Source: Herbaspirillum hiltneri N3 (GTDB lineage Bacteria > Pseudomonadota > Gammaproteobacteria > Burkholderiales > Burkholderiaceae_D). Taken from it: a stretch of DNA of 64,000 nucleotides. Of this stretch, positions 50,223 to 59,306 are shown piece by piece. The stretch is taken from the NCBI RefSeq assembly GCF_001267925.1, contig NZ_CP011409.1, positions 186,001 to 250,000 on the forward strand. Reading direction: 5' to 3'. A program made the position numbers and the translations under genes. Each line of letters starts with the position of its first letter. Within the stretch, counting starts at the first letter, position 1. The notes beneath the pieces are model-generated. The model worked only from the letters and a program-made list of their open reading frames with translations. It had not been told where the DNA came from and did no database searches.

Positions 50223-51704
50223 ATGTATCTGGGGATTGACCTTGGTACGTCGGAAGTCAAAGCGGTCGTCATTGACGCCGAAGGAAAACTGCTGGCCCTG
50301 GCCGGCTCGCCGCTGACGGTGTCGCGGCCGCATCCGCGCTGGTCGGAGCAGGATCCGCAGCATTGGTGGCGCGCCGCTTGCGATACCGTTGCGAGCCTGC
50401 GCGAACAATTGGGCGCTGCACGTTTCGCGGCCATTCGCGCCATCGGCCTGTCCGGTCAGATGCACGGCGCGGTCCTGCTGGATGCGCAGGAGCGCGTGCT
50501 GCGGCCGGCCATCCTGTGGAGCGACTCGCGCAGCACCGATGAATGTGCGGAACTGACGCGGCGCTGGAACGAATCAGGCGACTTGCATCAGCTCGCGGGC
50601 AACCTCGCAATGCCGGGATTCACTGCACCAAAATTGCTGTGGGTGGCGCGTCACGAGCCGCAACTTTTTGATCAGGTCGCCTGTGTCTTGTTGCCCAAGG
50701 ATTGGCTGCGGCTGCGGATGACAGGGCGCAAGACATCCGATCCCTCCGACGCCGCCGGCACGCTCTGGCTGGATGTGGCGCAACGCGACTGGTCGGATGC
50801 CTTGCTGGCCGCAGGCGGCATGCATCGCGGACAGATGCCGGAACTGGCTGACGGCAATGCCGCCGCCGGTTTCCTGCTGCCGGAAGTGGCGCGGGCCTGG
50901 GGACTGGCGGATGGCGTGGTGGTGGCGGGCGGCGCCGGCGATGGCGCGGCGAGCGCGGTCGGCATCGGTGCAGTCAGACCGGGCGACGGTTTCCTGTCTC
51001 TGGGGACCTCGGGCGTGCTGTTCGTGGTCAATGATAAATTCCGTCCCAATCCGGCGCGCGCCATCCATGCGTTTTGCCACACCTTGCCGCAGCGCTGGCA
51101 CCAGATGAGCGTGATGTTGTCGGCTGCGAGTTGCCTGCGCTGGTTCTGTCGCCTGTGCAGCGTTGACGAAAAAACGCTGTTGCAGGAAGTCGCCGCACTT
51201 GATGACGAAGCGCTGGCCAACGCGCCGCTGTTCTTGCCTTATCTGTCCGGCGAGCGTACGCCGCACAATGATCCCTACGCGCTGGGTGTATTCCATGGTC
51301 TCTCGCATGAGCATCAGCGCGCGGCGCTGGCCTACGCGGTGCTGGAAGGCGTGAGCTTCGGCATGGTGGACGGCCTCGACGCCTTGCGCGCCGCCGGCAC
51401 CGACGTGCAGCAGTTGTCGCTGGTGGGCGGCGGGGCGCGCAGCGCCTATTGGGCGCAGTTGCTCAGCGATGCGCTCGATGTGCGCATCGTGACCCACATC
51501 GGCAGCGAAGCCGGCGGCGCGTTGGGCGCCGCGCGACTGGCCTGGCTGGCCGATGGGGGCAACGAAGAAGAGGTTTGCTGCAAACCGCCGCAACAGGATT
51601 GCTACGAACCGCGGCGCATGCGCCACGCGCAGCTGCAACCGCGCTTGCAACGTTACCGGGATATTTATCAGCCGTGGAAGCCGTTGCCCTCAGGTTCTGC
51701 CTGA
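50223..51704 (+). CDS. xylB: Xylulokinase
   Basis: A 493-residue FGGY-family kinase that makes D-xylulose-5-phosphate. It begins YLGIDLGTSEVKAVVIDAEG (phosphate 1 motif), then GLSGQMHGAVLLDAQERVLR with the catalytic region, WSDSRSTDECAEL, SDAAGTLWLDVAQRDWSD and the FGGY C-terminal signature GVSFGMVDGLDALRAAGT with LVGGGARSAYWAQLLSDAL. ATG 50223 follows AAGGAGCGCC; the frame opens earlier inside the dehydrogenase gene. It completes the route polyol to D-xylulose to xylulose-5-phosphate. Confidence 0.93.
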   Translation: MYLGIDLGTSEVKAVVIDAEGKLLALAGSPLTVSRPHPRWSEQDPQHWWRAACDTVASLREQLGAARFAAIRAIGLSGQMHGAVLLDAQERVLRPAILWSDSRSTDECAELTRRWNESGDLHQLAGNLAMPGFTAPKLLWVARHEPQLFDQVACVLLPKDWLRLRMTGRKTSDPSDAAGTLWLDVAQRDWSDALLAAGGMHRGQMPELADGNAAAGFLLPEVARAWGLADGVVVAGGAGDGAASAVGIGAVRPGDGFLSLGTSGVLFVVNDKFRPNPARAIHAFCHTLPQRWHQMSVMLSAASCLRWFCRLCSVDEKTLLQEVAALDDEALANAPLFLPYLSGERTPHNDPYALGVFHGLSHEHQRAALAYAVLEGVSFGMVDGLDALRAAGTDVQQLSLVGGGARSAYWAQLLSDALDVRIVTHIGSEAGGALGAARLAWLADGGNEEEVCCKPPQQDCYEPRRMRHAQLQPRLQRYRDIYQPWKPLPSGSA

Positions 51705-51765
51705 TGCACATGTACGTTTTGCGCTGCGGAAAGCCGCGCCGCTTTTTCATTAAACAGACACTCGC

Positions 51766-51794
51766 TTGACTTGCAGCAGGCCTTGTCTGATGAT
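51766..51794 (+). promoter_or_regulatory. Possible internal promoter before the second binding-protein gene
   Basis: TTGACT (51766-51771) and, 17 bases on, GATGAT (51789-51794) lie in the 134-base gap after xylB. The match is fair only; the gene could also be read from the main operon promoter. Confidence 0.35.
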
Positions 51795-51838
51795 CCCCTG
51801 AACAGGCCGGAACCCATTCCAATGCCCGGGGGATTTGC

Positions 51839-53188
51839 ATGAAACCTTACGCACGTCGCGGCGCCTTCGCGCGCCGGCTGTCGATGCTTGCCATTCTCAG
51901 CGGCCTGCTTTGCCCAGGCCTTGCCTGCGCCGACGTGGTGACCGTCGTCAACATCGCCACGACCAACAACCCCGACATGCTGGAACTGCAGCGTCTGTCG
52001 GCGGTGTTTGAAAAAGCCAATCCCGGCCTCAGACTCAACTGGCACATCATGGACGAAGGCGTGTTGCGCGAGCGCGTGACCACCGACATCACGACCAGCG
52101 GCGGGCAGTTCGATCTGATGACCATCGGCCTGATGTCCACGCCGCTGTGGGCGGAGCAGGAATGGCTGGTGCCGATGAACGACCTGCCGCCCGGCTATGA
52201 CGTCGACGACTTGCTTAAGCCGGTGCGGGCCGGCTTGAGCAGCAACGGCAAACTGTACGCATTGCCGTTCTATGCGGAAAGCTCGATGACGTATTACCGC
52301 AAGGATCTGTTCGCGCAAAAGCAGCTGGTCATGCCGACCAGGCCGAGCTGGGACGAGATCGCGACCTTCGCCGCGCAGCTGCATGACCCTGCCGGCGGCG
52401 TCGCCGGCATTTGCCTGCGCGGACGCCCGGGATGGGGCGAGAACATGGCCCTGATCGGCACCATGGTCAACGCATTCGGCGGCCGCTGGTTCGACGAGCA
52501 ATGGCAACCGCAGCTCGATACACCGGAATGGGCGCAGGCGGTCGGCCTGTATGTCGACCTGCTCCGCAAATACGGTCCGGCCGATGCGGTGCAGAACGGC
52601 TTCAACGAGAACCTGGCGCTGTTCGCCGCAGGCAAGTGCGCCATGTGGATCGACGCCACCGTCGCGGCCGGAACGCTCTATCACGGCAAGAATTCCAAGG
52701 TGTTCGACAAGACCGCTTTCGTGGCGGCGCCGACCGCAACCACGGCGAAGGGCGCGCAATGGCTATGGGTATGGGCGCTGGCGGTCCCTCATTCCTCAAA
52801 ATCGAAAGAGGCGGCCAAGAAATTCGCCATGTGGGCTACCTCCAAGGAATACATCCAGCTGGTCGCGGAGAAGGATGGCTGGGGATTGGCGCCGCCCGGC
52901 ACGCGCAAGTCGACCTATGCGTCGGCTGGCTACCAGAAGGCCTCGCCGTATGCAGATTTCGTCCTCGACGCTATCCAGAGCGCGGACCCCGACAGTCCCA
53001 CCCTCAAGCCGGTTCCTTACGTGGGCATCCAGCTTGTGACGATTCCGGAATTTACCAGCATCGGCACGGTCACCGGCCAGGCCATCGCGCGCGCGCTGGT
53101 GGGCAGGAGCAGTGTGGAAAACGCGTTGAAGTCCGCGCAGACCATCACGACGCGTCTGATGCAGCAGGGGCGCTACATCAAATACTGA
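51839..53188 (+). CDS. Second polyol-type ABC substrate-binding protein (paralogue of 43596-44930)
   Basis: A 449-residue secreted binding protein, clearly a duplicate of the first operon gene: both carry LYALPFYAESSMTYYRKDLF, both have GENMALxGTMVNAxGGRWFD, both have WQPQLDTPEW, and both end with MxQGRYIK. The signal peptide is LSMLAILSGLLCPGLACA. The N-terminal lobe differs more (e.g. NWHIMDEGVLRERVTTD versus RWVTMEESVLRQRLTTD). It has its own G-rich ribosome site and no further transport genes; it probably delivers another polyol to the same permease. A terminator follows. Confidence 0.9.
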   Translation: MKPYARRGAFARRLSMLAILSGLLCPGLACADVVTVVNIATTNNPDMLELQRLSAVFEKANPGLRLNWHIMDEGVLRERVTTDITTSGGQFDLMTIGLMSTPLWAEQEWLVPMNDLPPGYDVDDLLKPVRAGLSSNGKLYALPFYAESSMTYYRKDLFAQKQLVMPTRPSWDEIATFAAQLHDPAGGVAGICLRGRPGWGENMALIGTMVNAFGGRWFDEQWQPQLDTPEWAQAVGLYVDLLRKYGPADAVQNGFNENLALFAAGKCAMWIDATVAAGTLYHGKNSKVFDKTAFVAAPTATTAKGAQWLWVWALAVPHSSKSKEAAKKFAMWATSKEYIQLVAEKDGWGLAPPGTRKSTYASAGYQKASPYADFVLDAIQSADPDSPTLKPVPYVGIQLVTIPEFTSIGTVTGQAIARALVGRSSVENALKSAQTITTRLMQQGRYIKY

Positions 53189-53208
53189 AGCGCTTGCGGG
53201 GGAAAGAA

Positions 53209-53246
53209 AAATGGCAGCCGGAGAAAACTCCGGCTGCCATTTTTTG
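53209..53246. terminator. Intrinsic terminator after the second binding-protein gene
   Basis: Perfect 15-base arms AAATGGCAGCCGGAG (53209-53223) and CTCCGGCTGCCATTT (53229-53243 region) enclose an AAAA loop and run into TTTTTT. The A-run on the other side means it can also stop the convergent chemoreceptor transcript. Confidence 0.92.
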
Positions 53247-53271
53247 CTGCGATCCTGCAGTGCAGGAAGAC

Positions 53272-54834
53272 TTATTTATGCTGGAATTTGAATACCGAAA
53301 TCGCCTGCAACAGGCGGCCGGTTTGTTCTTCCAGACTGCCTGCGGCAGCGGCGGCTTGTTCCACCAGAGCGGCATTCTGCTGCGTGCTTTCATCCATGTC
53401 GGTGACGGCCTGATGCACTTGCGTGATGCCGGCGCTTTGCTGCTGGGTGGCGACGGTGATTTCGTTCATGATGCCGGTCACGCGTTTGACCGATTCGACG
53501 ATCTCGGTCATGGTGCTGCGCGCGTCGTCGACCAGGCGATTGCCGATATCGACCTTTTCCACCGAGTCTTCGATCAGCGTCTTGATTTCCTTGGCGGCGC
53601 CGGCCGAACGCTGCGCCAGGCTGCGCACTTCGGAAGCCACGACCGCAAAGCCTCGGCCCTGTTCACCGGCGCGCGCTGCTTCGACGGCGGCGTTCAGCGC
53701 CAGGATATTGGTCTGGAAGGCGATGCTGTCGATCAGGCTGATGATGTCGACGATCTTCTTCGACGATGCGCTGATTTCGCTCATCGTGGTGCCGGTCTTG
53801 GCGACCACGTCGCCGCCTTTGACCGCAATCGACGAGGCCGAGGCCGCCAGCTGGTTGGCCTGCAATGCGCTGTCGGCATTCTGGCGCACGGTGGCGGCCA
53901 GCTGTTCCATGCTGGACGCAGTCTCTTCCAGATTGGATGCCTGCGACTCGGTGCGGTGCGACAAGTCCATGTTGCCGGTGGCGATCTCGCGCGTAGCGCC
54001 GTTGATCGACTCGACGTTGGAGCGCACGTCGCCGATGATCGCGGTCAGGTTGATGTTCATCTGGCGCAATGCGCGCAACAGCCGGCCGATCTCGTCGTGG
54101 CGGTCGGATTCGGCGCGGTTCGACAAGTCGCCGCCGGTGATGGCGTAAGTAGCCAGCAGCGCCGCCTGGATCGGGCGCACCAGCGCACTGTGCAGCGCGT
54201 ACCAGATGGTCAGCGTGATCAGCATGGTGGCGATGCAGATGGCGGTGTTGAGCATGCTGTGATCGGTCAGGAAGCTGACGCTCGCGGCCACCAGCTGCAG
54301 CCCCAGCAGCGTGATCATGGACAGGTTGATGCGGGTGTTCAGCTGGATCTTGCCGAGCTTGGCGATCCAGCCCTTGAAGCCGGTTCTGACGACGTTGCCC
54401 TGCTCGATGGCGATGCCCTTGGCCTTGCCCTTGCGCATGTCGGCGTACAGTTTTTCCGCGCCGGCGACGTCCTGGCGCGACGGCTTGGTACGCACCGACA
54501 TGTAGCCGATGACCTGGCCTTTTTCGCGTACCGGCGTGATGTTGGCCAGCACCCAGTAATGATCGCCGCTCTTGCGGCGATTCTTGACCAGGCCGGTCCA
54601 GGGGATGCCCTTCTTGACGGTTTTCCACATGTCGGCGAAGGCTTCAGCCGGCATGTCGGGGTGGCGCACGATGTTTTGCGGTGCGCCCATCAGCTCTTCT
54701 TCGTGGAATCCGCTGACTTCGATGAAGTAGGGATTGACGTAGGTAATGTTGCCCTTCAGATCAGTTTTGGAGACGATCGATTTGCCGTCTTGTAATTCAT
54801 ACTCGGCATTGGTGACCGGCAGGTTCATGCGCAT
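53272..54834 (-). CDS. Methyl-accepting chemotaxis protein with N-terminal PAS domain (Aer-like)
   Basis: A 520-residue receptor. Residues ~10-120 form a PAS domain ([60 protein letters not shown]), the arrangement of the redox sensor Aer. One or two membrane segments ([17 protein letters not shown] and [18 protein letters not shown]) are followed by a HAMP-like stretch and the conserved signalling tip [20 protein letters not shown] and [20 protein letters not shown]. There is no CheR/CheB-tethering pentapeptide at the C-terminus. FAD binding is inferred. No che genes are nearby. Confidence 0.9.
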   Translation of the reverse strand: MRMNLPVTNAEYELQDGKSIVSKTDLKGNITYVNPYFIEVSGFHEEELMGAPQNIVRHPDMPAEAFADMWKTVKKGIPWTGLVKNRRKSGDHYWVLANITPVREKGQVIGYMSVRTKPSRQDVAGAEKLYADMRKGKAKGIAIEQGNVVRTGFKGWIAKLGKIQLNTRINLSMITLLGLQLVAASVSFLTDHSMLNTAICIATMLITLTIWYALHSALVRPIQAALLATYAITGGDLSNRAESDRHDEIGRLLRALRQMNINLTAIIGDVRSNVESINGATREIATGNMDLSHRTESQASNLEETASSMEQLAATVRQNADSALQANQLAASASSIAVKGGDVVAKTGTTMSEISASSKKIVDIISLIDSIAFQTNILALNAAVEAARAGEQGRGFAVVASEVRSLAQRSAGAAKEIKTLIEDSVEKVDIGNRLVDDARSTMTEIVESVKRVTGIMNEITVATQQQSAGITQVHQAVTDMDESTQQNAALVEQAAAAAGSLEEQTGRLLQAISVFKFQHK

Positions 54835-54891
54835 CTTATTTCCCCGTGACAGCTGCGTTGTGGTGGTTATTCTTGCTTTTCGGCAAGCACT

Positions 54892-55689
54892 TTACCTTGC
54901 GCCGTCGTTGCTCTCTGGAACAGGTGCTTCGTCGCGCGGGGGCTTGCCAAAGACTGCAGTGTAAGTTGGGTAAAAAGAGCAATACATGACCACGGTCAAT
55001 ATTATCGACAATGGCAGCAAAATAAACACGATCACCGTCATGTTGTTGAACAGCAATGCAACAATGGTGCTGATGGTGGCCGGCAGCAGCACGCCGATCA
55101 CCAGCCACGCCAGGCCGTAGACCGTGAATGCCTTGGCGGCGCGGCGCACCGCGAAGAAGCTGTAGAACAGCGCCTTGCCCAGCGGCATCTTGTGCCAGGC
55201 GATCAGCGGCGCGGCGAACCAGAACGCCATGGCCGCCGGGATGTATACCAGCGCGGCCACGATCATGGCCAGACGCAGATTGCTGCCTTCGATGTCCCTG
55301 GGGTCCAGGCCGGGGCCGGTCATGGCTTTCCAGAAGGCGCCGCCGTCGACCAGCGTCGAGACGGCGACCGCCGCGAAGGCCGCCAGCAGATACAGTACGC
55401 CCAGCGCCAGCAGCGTGCGCAGCGCCGGCGAACGGAAGCTCACCAGCAGCAGGCTTGGATAGACGCGTTTGCCTTCCTCGATCTGGCGGCAGGCTTGCAT
55501 GAACGACATGGCGAACACCGGCACCAGGATCAGTGGCAGCAGCTGGCCGATGATGGGCAAAATGCCCAGTGCCAGCATCAGGAACATGTAGCTCAGGAAC
55601 AGCGTCGACACTTCCGCGGGTTGCTTGCGGAACAGCGCCAGGCCTTCCTTGACCCAGAGCCAGCCGGTTTTTGCAGGCAGTTTTTCCAT
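54892..55689 (-). CDS. BPSS1780 family membrane protein
   Basis: A 265-residue protein with about six membrane segments (e.g. STLFLSYMFLMLALGILPII, LGVLYLLAAFAAVAVSTLVD). It starts KLPAKTGWLWVKEGLALFRK, a soluble amphipathic lead characteristic of this betaproteobacterial family, and ends in a charged tail PPRDEAPVPESNDGAR. The function is unknown. Its ATG lies one base after the thrB stop on the minus strand, so it is translated from the DUF2782-thrB operon. Confidence 0.85.
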   Translation of the reverse strand: MEKLPAKTGWLWVKEGLALFRKQPAEVSTLFLSYMFLMLALGILPIIGQLLPLILVPVFAMSFMQACRQIEEGKRVYPSLLLVSFRSPALRTLLALGVLYLLAAFAAVAVSTLVDGGAFWKAMTGPGLDPRDIEGSNLRLAMIVAALVYIPAAMAFWFAAPLIAWHKMPLGKALFYSFFAVRRAAKAFTVYGLAWLVIGVLLPATISTIVALLFNNMTVIVFILLPLSIILTVVMYCSFYPTYTAVFGKPPRDEAPVPESNDGAR

Positions 55690-55690
55690 A

Positions 55691-56656
55691 TCAGTTCGGT
55701 CCCGGCAGCGGCGGTACGGCGCCGTTCACGCGCAACCGCAGGATGCGTTCGAAGTGTGTCGGATCGTGCGGCGTCAGCATTTCGGCGGCGCGCGGCAGGT
55801 AGAAATCATACAGGCGCGACAGCCAGAAGCGCAGCGCGGCGGCGCGCAGCATGGCGCTCCAGGCCTGCTGCTCGGCCGCACCGAATGGCCGCACCGCGTG
55901 ATAGGCGTCCAGCATGGCTTGCACGCGCGCGACGTCAAGCGCGCCCGTGGCCAGGTCGATGCACCAGTCGTTGACGGTGACAGCGAGGTCGAACAGCCAG
56001 GTATCGCAGCCCGCAAAGTAGAAGTCGAAAAAGCCGGTCAGACGTGTGCCGACGAACATGGCGTTGTCGCGGAACAGGTCGGCGTGCACCGGGCCATTCG
56101 GCAATTGCGGGTAAATCTCGGAGGCGGCGAAGTCTTCCTGGAATTGCATTTCGGCGCGCAGCATTTGCTGCGTCCCGGCGTCGAGATAAGGCAGCACCAC
56201 CGGGGCCGTTTCGCGCCACCATGGCAGACCGCGCAGATTCGGCTGGCGGATGCCGAAGTCCTGCGCCGCCAGATGCATTTTTGCCAGCATGGCGCCGACT
56301 TCGGCGCAATGCACCGGTTCCGGCTTCGGCTGGTAAGCGCCTTCCAGCTTGGTCACGATCGAGGCCGGCTTGCCGTTGAGGGCATTGATGATGCTGCCGC
56401 TCCGGTTGGGAATCGGCGCCGGCACCAGCACGTTGCGCTGGGCCAGGTGACGCATCAGTTCCAGGTAAAACGGCAGTTGCTCGAAACTCAGTTTTTCAAA
56501 CAGCGTCAGGACGTATTCGCCGCTTTCGGTCGTGATGAAGAAATTGCTGTTCTCGATACCGGAAGAAATGCCTTTGACGGCCAGCGCTTTGCCGAGAGAA
56601 AACTGGGTGATCCAGCCGGAGAGGTCATCCAGGCTGACCGGAGTAAAAACTGCCAT
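55691..56656 (-). CDS. thrB: Homoserine kinase (aminoglycoside-phosphotransferase fold)
   Basis: A 321-residue ThrB of the APH-fold type used by betaproteobacteria (not the GHMP type of E. coli). It begins [19 protein letters not shown] and has [20 protein letters not shown], the nucleotide loop, then the catalytic loop [19 protein letters not shown] with Asp and the metal motif [18 protein letters not shown]. It phosphorylates homoserine for threonine synthesis. ATG 56656 is the conserved start; the frame runs 20 codons further up. It sits between the DUF2782 gene (69 bases upstream) and the BPSS1780 gene. Confidence 0.93.
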   Translation of the reverse strand: MAVFTPVSLDDLSGWITQFSLGKALAVKGISSGIENSNFFITTESGEYVLTLFEKLSFEQLPFYLELMRHLAQRNVLVPAPIPNRSGSIINALNGKPASIVTKLEGAYQPKPEPVHCAEVGAMLAKMHLAAQDFGIRQPNLRGLPWWRETAPVVLPYLDAGTQQMLRAEMQFQEDFAASEIYPQLPNGPVHADLFRDNAMFVGTRLTGFFDFYFAGCDTWLFDLAVTVNDWCIDLATGALDVARVQAMLDAYHAVRPFGAAEQQAWSAMLRAAALRFWLSRLYDFYLPRAAEMLTPHDPTHFERILRLRVNGAVPPLPGPN

Positions 56657-56725
56657 GTGCGGGAGTGATGAAGAACGATGGAAAATCCGGACGGCATGCC
56701 GTCCGGAGAGGATCAATATGAGTTA

Positions 56726-57136
56726 TTACTTGCTGGCGTCGCCGGCTTCGCCTTCTTTGGCTTTCTTCTTGCCGCCCCAGTCGAATTCCTTGATCTGCCA
56801 TTGGGCGCCGCTCGGCGGACCGCTTTGGACATCGCCCGGCGTCGAGCCGCCGAGTTGCTGCGTCGGCTTCAGGTAATACGTGCTCGGGCCCGATTTGACT
56901 TTGACTTCTTTGGTCTGGCCGTGGTCGCGGCGCTCGGTGATGCTGTTGCCGCTGCCTTGTTCTTCGCCCGGCTTCTTGATGGTCACGGCAGGCGGTTCGC
57001 CTTCTTCCAGTGTTTGCAGCTCAGGCGGCGGCGGGGCCGGCTTGTCCGATATTGCCTGGGCGTGCGCCAGTGAGGACAAGGAGAGCATCAGCAGGGAGAA
57101 GCAAAGCGATACGGCGGACCGGCTTCGGGTAATCAT
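56726..57136 (-). CDS. DUF2782 domain secreted protein
   Basis: A 136-residue exported protein. The signal peptide (SAVSLCFSLLMLSLSSLAHA) cleaves before QAISDKPAPPPPELQTLEEG. The DUF2782 core is VTIKKPGEEQGSGNSITERR plus TKEVKVKSGPSTYYLKPTQQ, and the C-terminus is very basic and charged (GGKKKAKEGEAGDASK). The family is common next to polA and thrB in betaproteobacteria and has no known function. It heads the thrB operon. Confidence 0.87.
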   Translation of the reverse strand: MITRSRSAVSLCFSLLMLSLSSLAHAQAISDKPAPPPPELQTLEEGEPPAVTIKKPGEEQGSGNSITERRDHGQTKEVKVKSGPSTYYLKPTQQLGGSTPGDVQSGPPSGAQWQIKEFDWGGKKKAKEGEAGDASK

Positions 57137-57281
57137 GGGGAACTCGCAATCTGGACAGGTTGACAGTAGGGGACCATTGTAACAAACGAATCAGCAGGAG
57201 CCTGCATCCTCGCGAATGGGTTCCCCATGCAGATGGCGGCATGTTGCCGCGACTCAAGCGTTTTCTGCGCGCGATTCTCGT

Positions 57282-58379
57282 CTATTTGCGGCCCGTTGCG
57301 GTCTTGCGGGCGGTTTCCTGCAGGATTTTCCAGGCATCGCCGCGGCGCGCCAGCACCAGCGTCTTGGCGCTGGTCTCGGTCAGTTGGTCGGAGTTGTATT
57401 CCTGTGTGAAGGCCACCGTGGCCTCGCTGTTGTCGGCGTTCATGGCGACGCGCGGCGCAGTGATCTTGATGACAATGCGCTTGCGGCCATCGATGCGCGT
57501 CTTTCTCTGTGCCGCCCAATCGCTGCGGCTTTCGCCGTTCGGCGTGCGGAAATCGTCGGCGTAATGACCCAGATAGGCGTCGACGTCCTTGCGGCTCCAT
57601 GCCGCTGCCCAATCCTGGATGGCAGCGAGTACGACAGAGGATTCCGGCGCTGCAGCGGTCGCCGCCGCTGTGGCCGGCGCGGCAGCAGCAGCCGCAACCG
57701 CAGCCGCAACAGCAGCAGGCGCAGTCGTGACGGCATTCGTCGTGCGCGAAACCGGCGCGGCCGGACGTTTCAATTCAGCCAGCGCTTGTCGCGCCGGCGC
57801 ATAGTCCTGAGCCGCGGCGCGGGTATACCATTGCGCCGCCATCGCTTCGTCGGTGCGCACGCCATAGCCGTTCTGATGCATTTTGCCTAGGCTGTATTGC
57901 GCCAGCGGCAGGCCTTGGGCGGCGGCTTTTTCAAACCAGGACAGCGCCACGCGGAAATTCTGCGCGACGCCGTCGCCATTGAGATAAATCGCTCCAAGAT
58001 TGGCCTGCGCCAGCGTGTTGCCCTGTTGTGCCGATTTGTTCAGCCACTCGATCGCCGACGCTGTACTCTTCGGGACGCCGTCGCCCAGCAGATAGCTGGT
58101 GCCAAGACTGAATTGCGCATTCGCGTGGCCCTGATTCGCGGCCTTTTGCAACCACAAGGCCGCCGCCGCCGGATCCCGCGGCACGCCGCTGCCACTGCCG
58201 TACATCTGCGCCAATGCGTATTGGGATTCGGCATCGCCGGCGACGGCTGCATCGGCGACCTTCGTCACGGCCGGCGACAGCGCGCCTGCGCTTGCACTCG
58301 TCGATTGGGCCAAAGCAAGCGGGTTCGCCTGCACCGCAGCGAATGCAACCAGGCAGCACAGCCAGTGTTTGGTGATCAT
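57282..58379 (-). CDS. Secreted Sel1-repeat protein with C-terminal NTF2-like domain
   Basis: A 365-residue exported protein. The signal peptide ends near AVQANPLALA. Four Sel1 (TPR-like) repeats of 36 residues follow at ~48-83, 84-119, 120-155 and 156-191, each with the G...AQ..LG..Y..G.GV pattern (e.g. AQFSLGTSYLLGDGVPKSTA), and a partial fifth. A long Ala-rich linker (~215-245) joins them to an NTF2-like domain of the Cds6/SnoaL kind (IQDWAAAWSRKDVDAYLGHY, YADDFRTPNGESRSDW). It probably scaffolds envelope complexes; the substrate or partner is unknown. Low-complexity GCN codons make up the linker. Confidence 0.82.
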   Translation of the reverse strand: MITKHWLCCLVAFAAVQANPLALAQSTSASAGALSPAVTKVADAAVAGDAESQYALAQMYGSGSGVPRDPAAAALWLQKAANQGHANAQFSLGTSYLLGDGVPKSTASAIEWLNKSAQQGNTLAQANLGAIYLNGDGVAQNFRVALSWFEKAAAQGLPLAQYSLGKMHQNGYGVRTDEAMAAQWYTRAAAQDYAPARQALAELKRPAAPVSRTTNAVTTAPAAVAAAVAAAAAAPATAAATAAAPESSVVLAAIQDWAAAWSRKDVDAYLGHYADDFRTPNGESRSDWAAQRKTRIDGRKRIVIKITAPRVAMNADNSEATVAFTQEYNSDQLTETSAKTLVLARRGDAWKILQETARKTATGRK

Positions 58380-58507
58380 GTTCGGTCCGGTCGAAGAGGA
58401 GAAGAGCAGCAGGCTTTGAGGGACGCTGAGGAATTTTGTTCAGCGTTGCGTCGATTATGCGACGATTACAGCGGAGTTGTAGAAAAATTACTATTCGTTG
58501 TCCATAA

Positions 58508-58546
58508 AAAACGCCAGCCGGAACATGCGTTGCGGGCTGGCGTTTT
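58508..58546 (-). terminator. Intrinsic terminator after the LOG family gene
   Basis: Perfect 12-base arms AAAACGCCAGCC (58508-58519) and GGCTGGCGTTTT (58535-58546); on the minus strand the stem ends in a T-run. Confidence 0.88.
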
Positions 58547-58562
58547 CGACGATGCGGGGAAA

Positions 58563-59306
58563 CTACAGATACATGCCGGTCTGGCGTTCCGTATCTTCCG
58601 GATCCGCCGGTTTTTGGCGCGCTTCGTAGAACTTCTGCACCGCCACCACGACTTCGGCCGGATCGTCGATCACCTGCAACAGGTCAAGGTCCTTCGCGGA
58701 AATCATGCCGTCGTCGACCAGGCGCGTACGGATCCACTCCATCAGGCCTGCCCAGAACTTGCTGCCGACCAGGATCACCGGCATCAGGCGCGATTTGCCG
58801 GTCTGCATCAGCGTCAGTGCTTCGGTCAGTTCGTCGAGCGTGCCGAAGCCGCCCGGCAGCACCACGTAGGCATCGGCGTATTTGACGAAGGCGACCTTGC
58901 GCGCGAAGAAATGGCGGAACGACAGCGAGATGTCCTGCCAGCCGTTGCCGTGCTGTTCATGCGGCAGTTCGATGTTGAGGCCGACCGATGGCGAGGCGCC
59001 GTCGAAGGCGCCCTTGTTGGCCGCTTCCATGATGCCCGGGCCGCCGCCCGAGATCACCGCAAAGCCGGCGTCCGACAGGCGCCGGGCGATGTCGATGCAC
59101 AAGGCATAATGCGGATCGTCCGGTTTTGTGCGGGCGGAACCGAAGATGGAAACCGCCGGCCGCAGCTCGGACAGGCGCTCGGTGGACTCGATAAATTCTG
59201 CCATAATCGTGAGTACATGCCATGACTCGCGCGCCTTCTTGGCGGTGGCGCGCTCGATGTCATCCACTTCCCGCAGTCGCGGGACATTTTTTCCTCTAAG
59301 TTCCAT
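58563..59306 (-). CDS. LOG family protein (TIGR00730, cytokinin riboside monophosphate phosphoribohydrolase type)
   Basis: A 247-residue Rossmann-like protein. The hallmark motifs are SGGGPGIMEAANKGAFDG and VLPGGFGTLDELTEALTLMQ (PGGxGTxxE). Such enzymes release the base from nucleoside monophosphates; some act as cytokinin-activating enzymes, others on AMP. The N-terminal ARESWHVLTIMAEFIESTER block is conserved in the longer proteobacterial subgroup, so ATG 59306 is preferred over ATG 59204. ATG 59306 directly abuts the polA ATG on the other strand (CATATG). Confidence 0.88.
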   Translation of the reverse strand: MELRGKNVPRLREVDDIERATAKKARESWHVLTIMAEFIESTERLSELRPAVSIFGSARTKPDDPHYALCIDIARRLSDAGFAVISGGGPGIMEAANKGAFDGASPSVGLNIELPHEQHGNGWQDISLSFRHFFARKVAFVKYADAYVVLPGGFGTLDELTEALTLMQTGKSRLMPVILVGSKFWAGLMEWIRTRLVDDGMISAKDLDLLQVIDDPAEVVVAVQKFYEARQKPADPEDTERQTGMYL

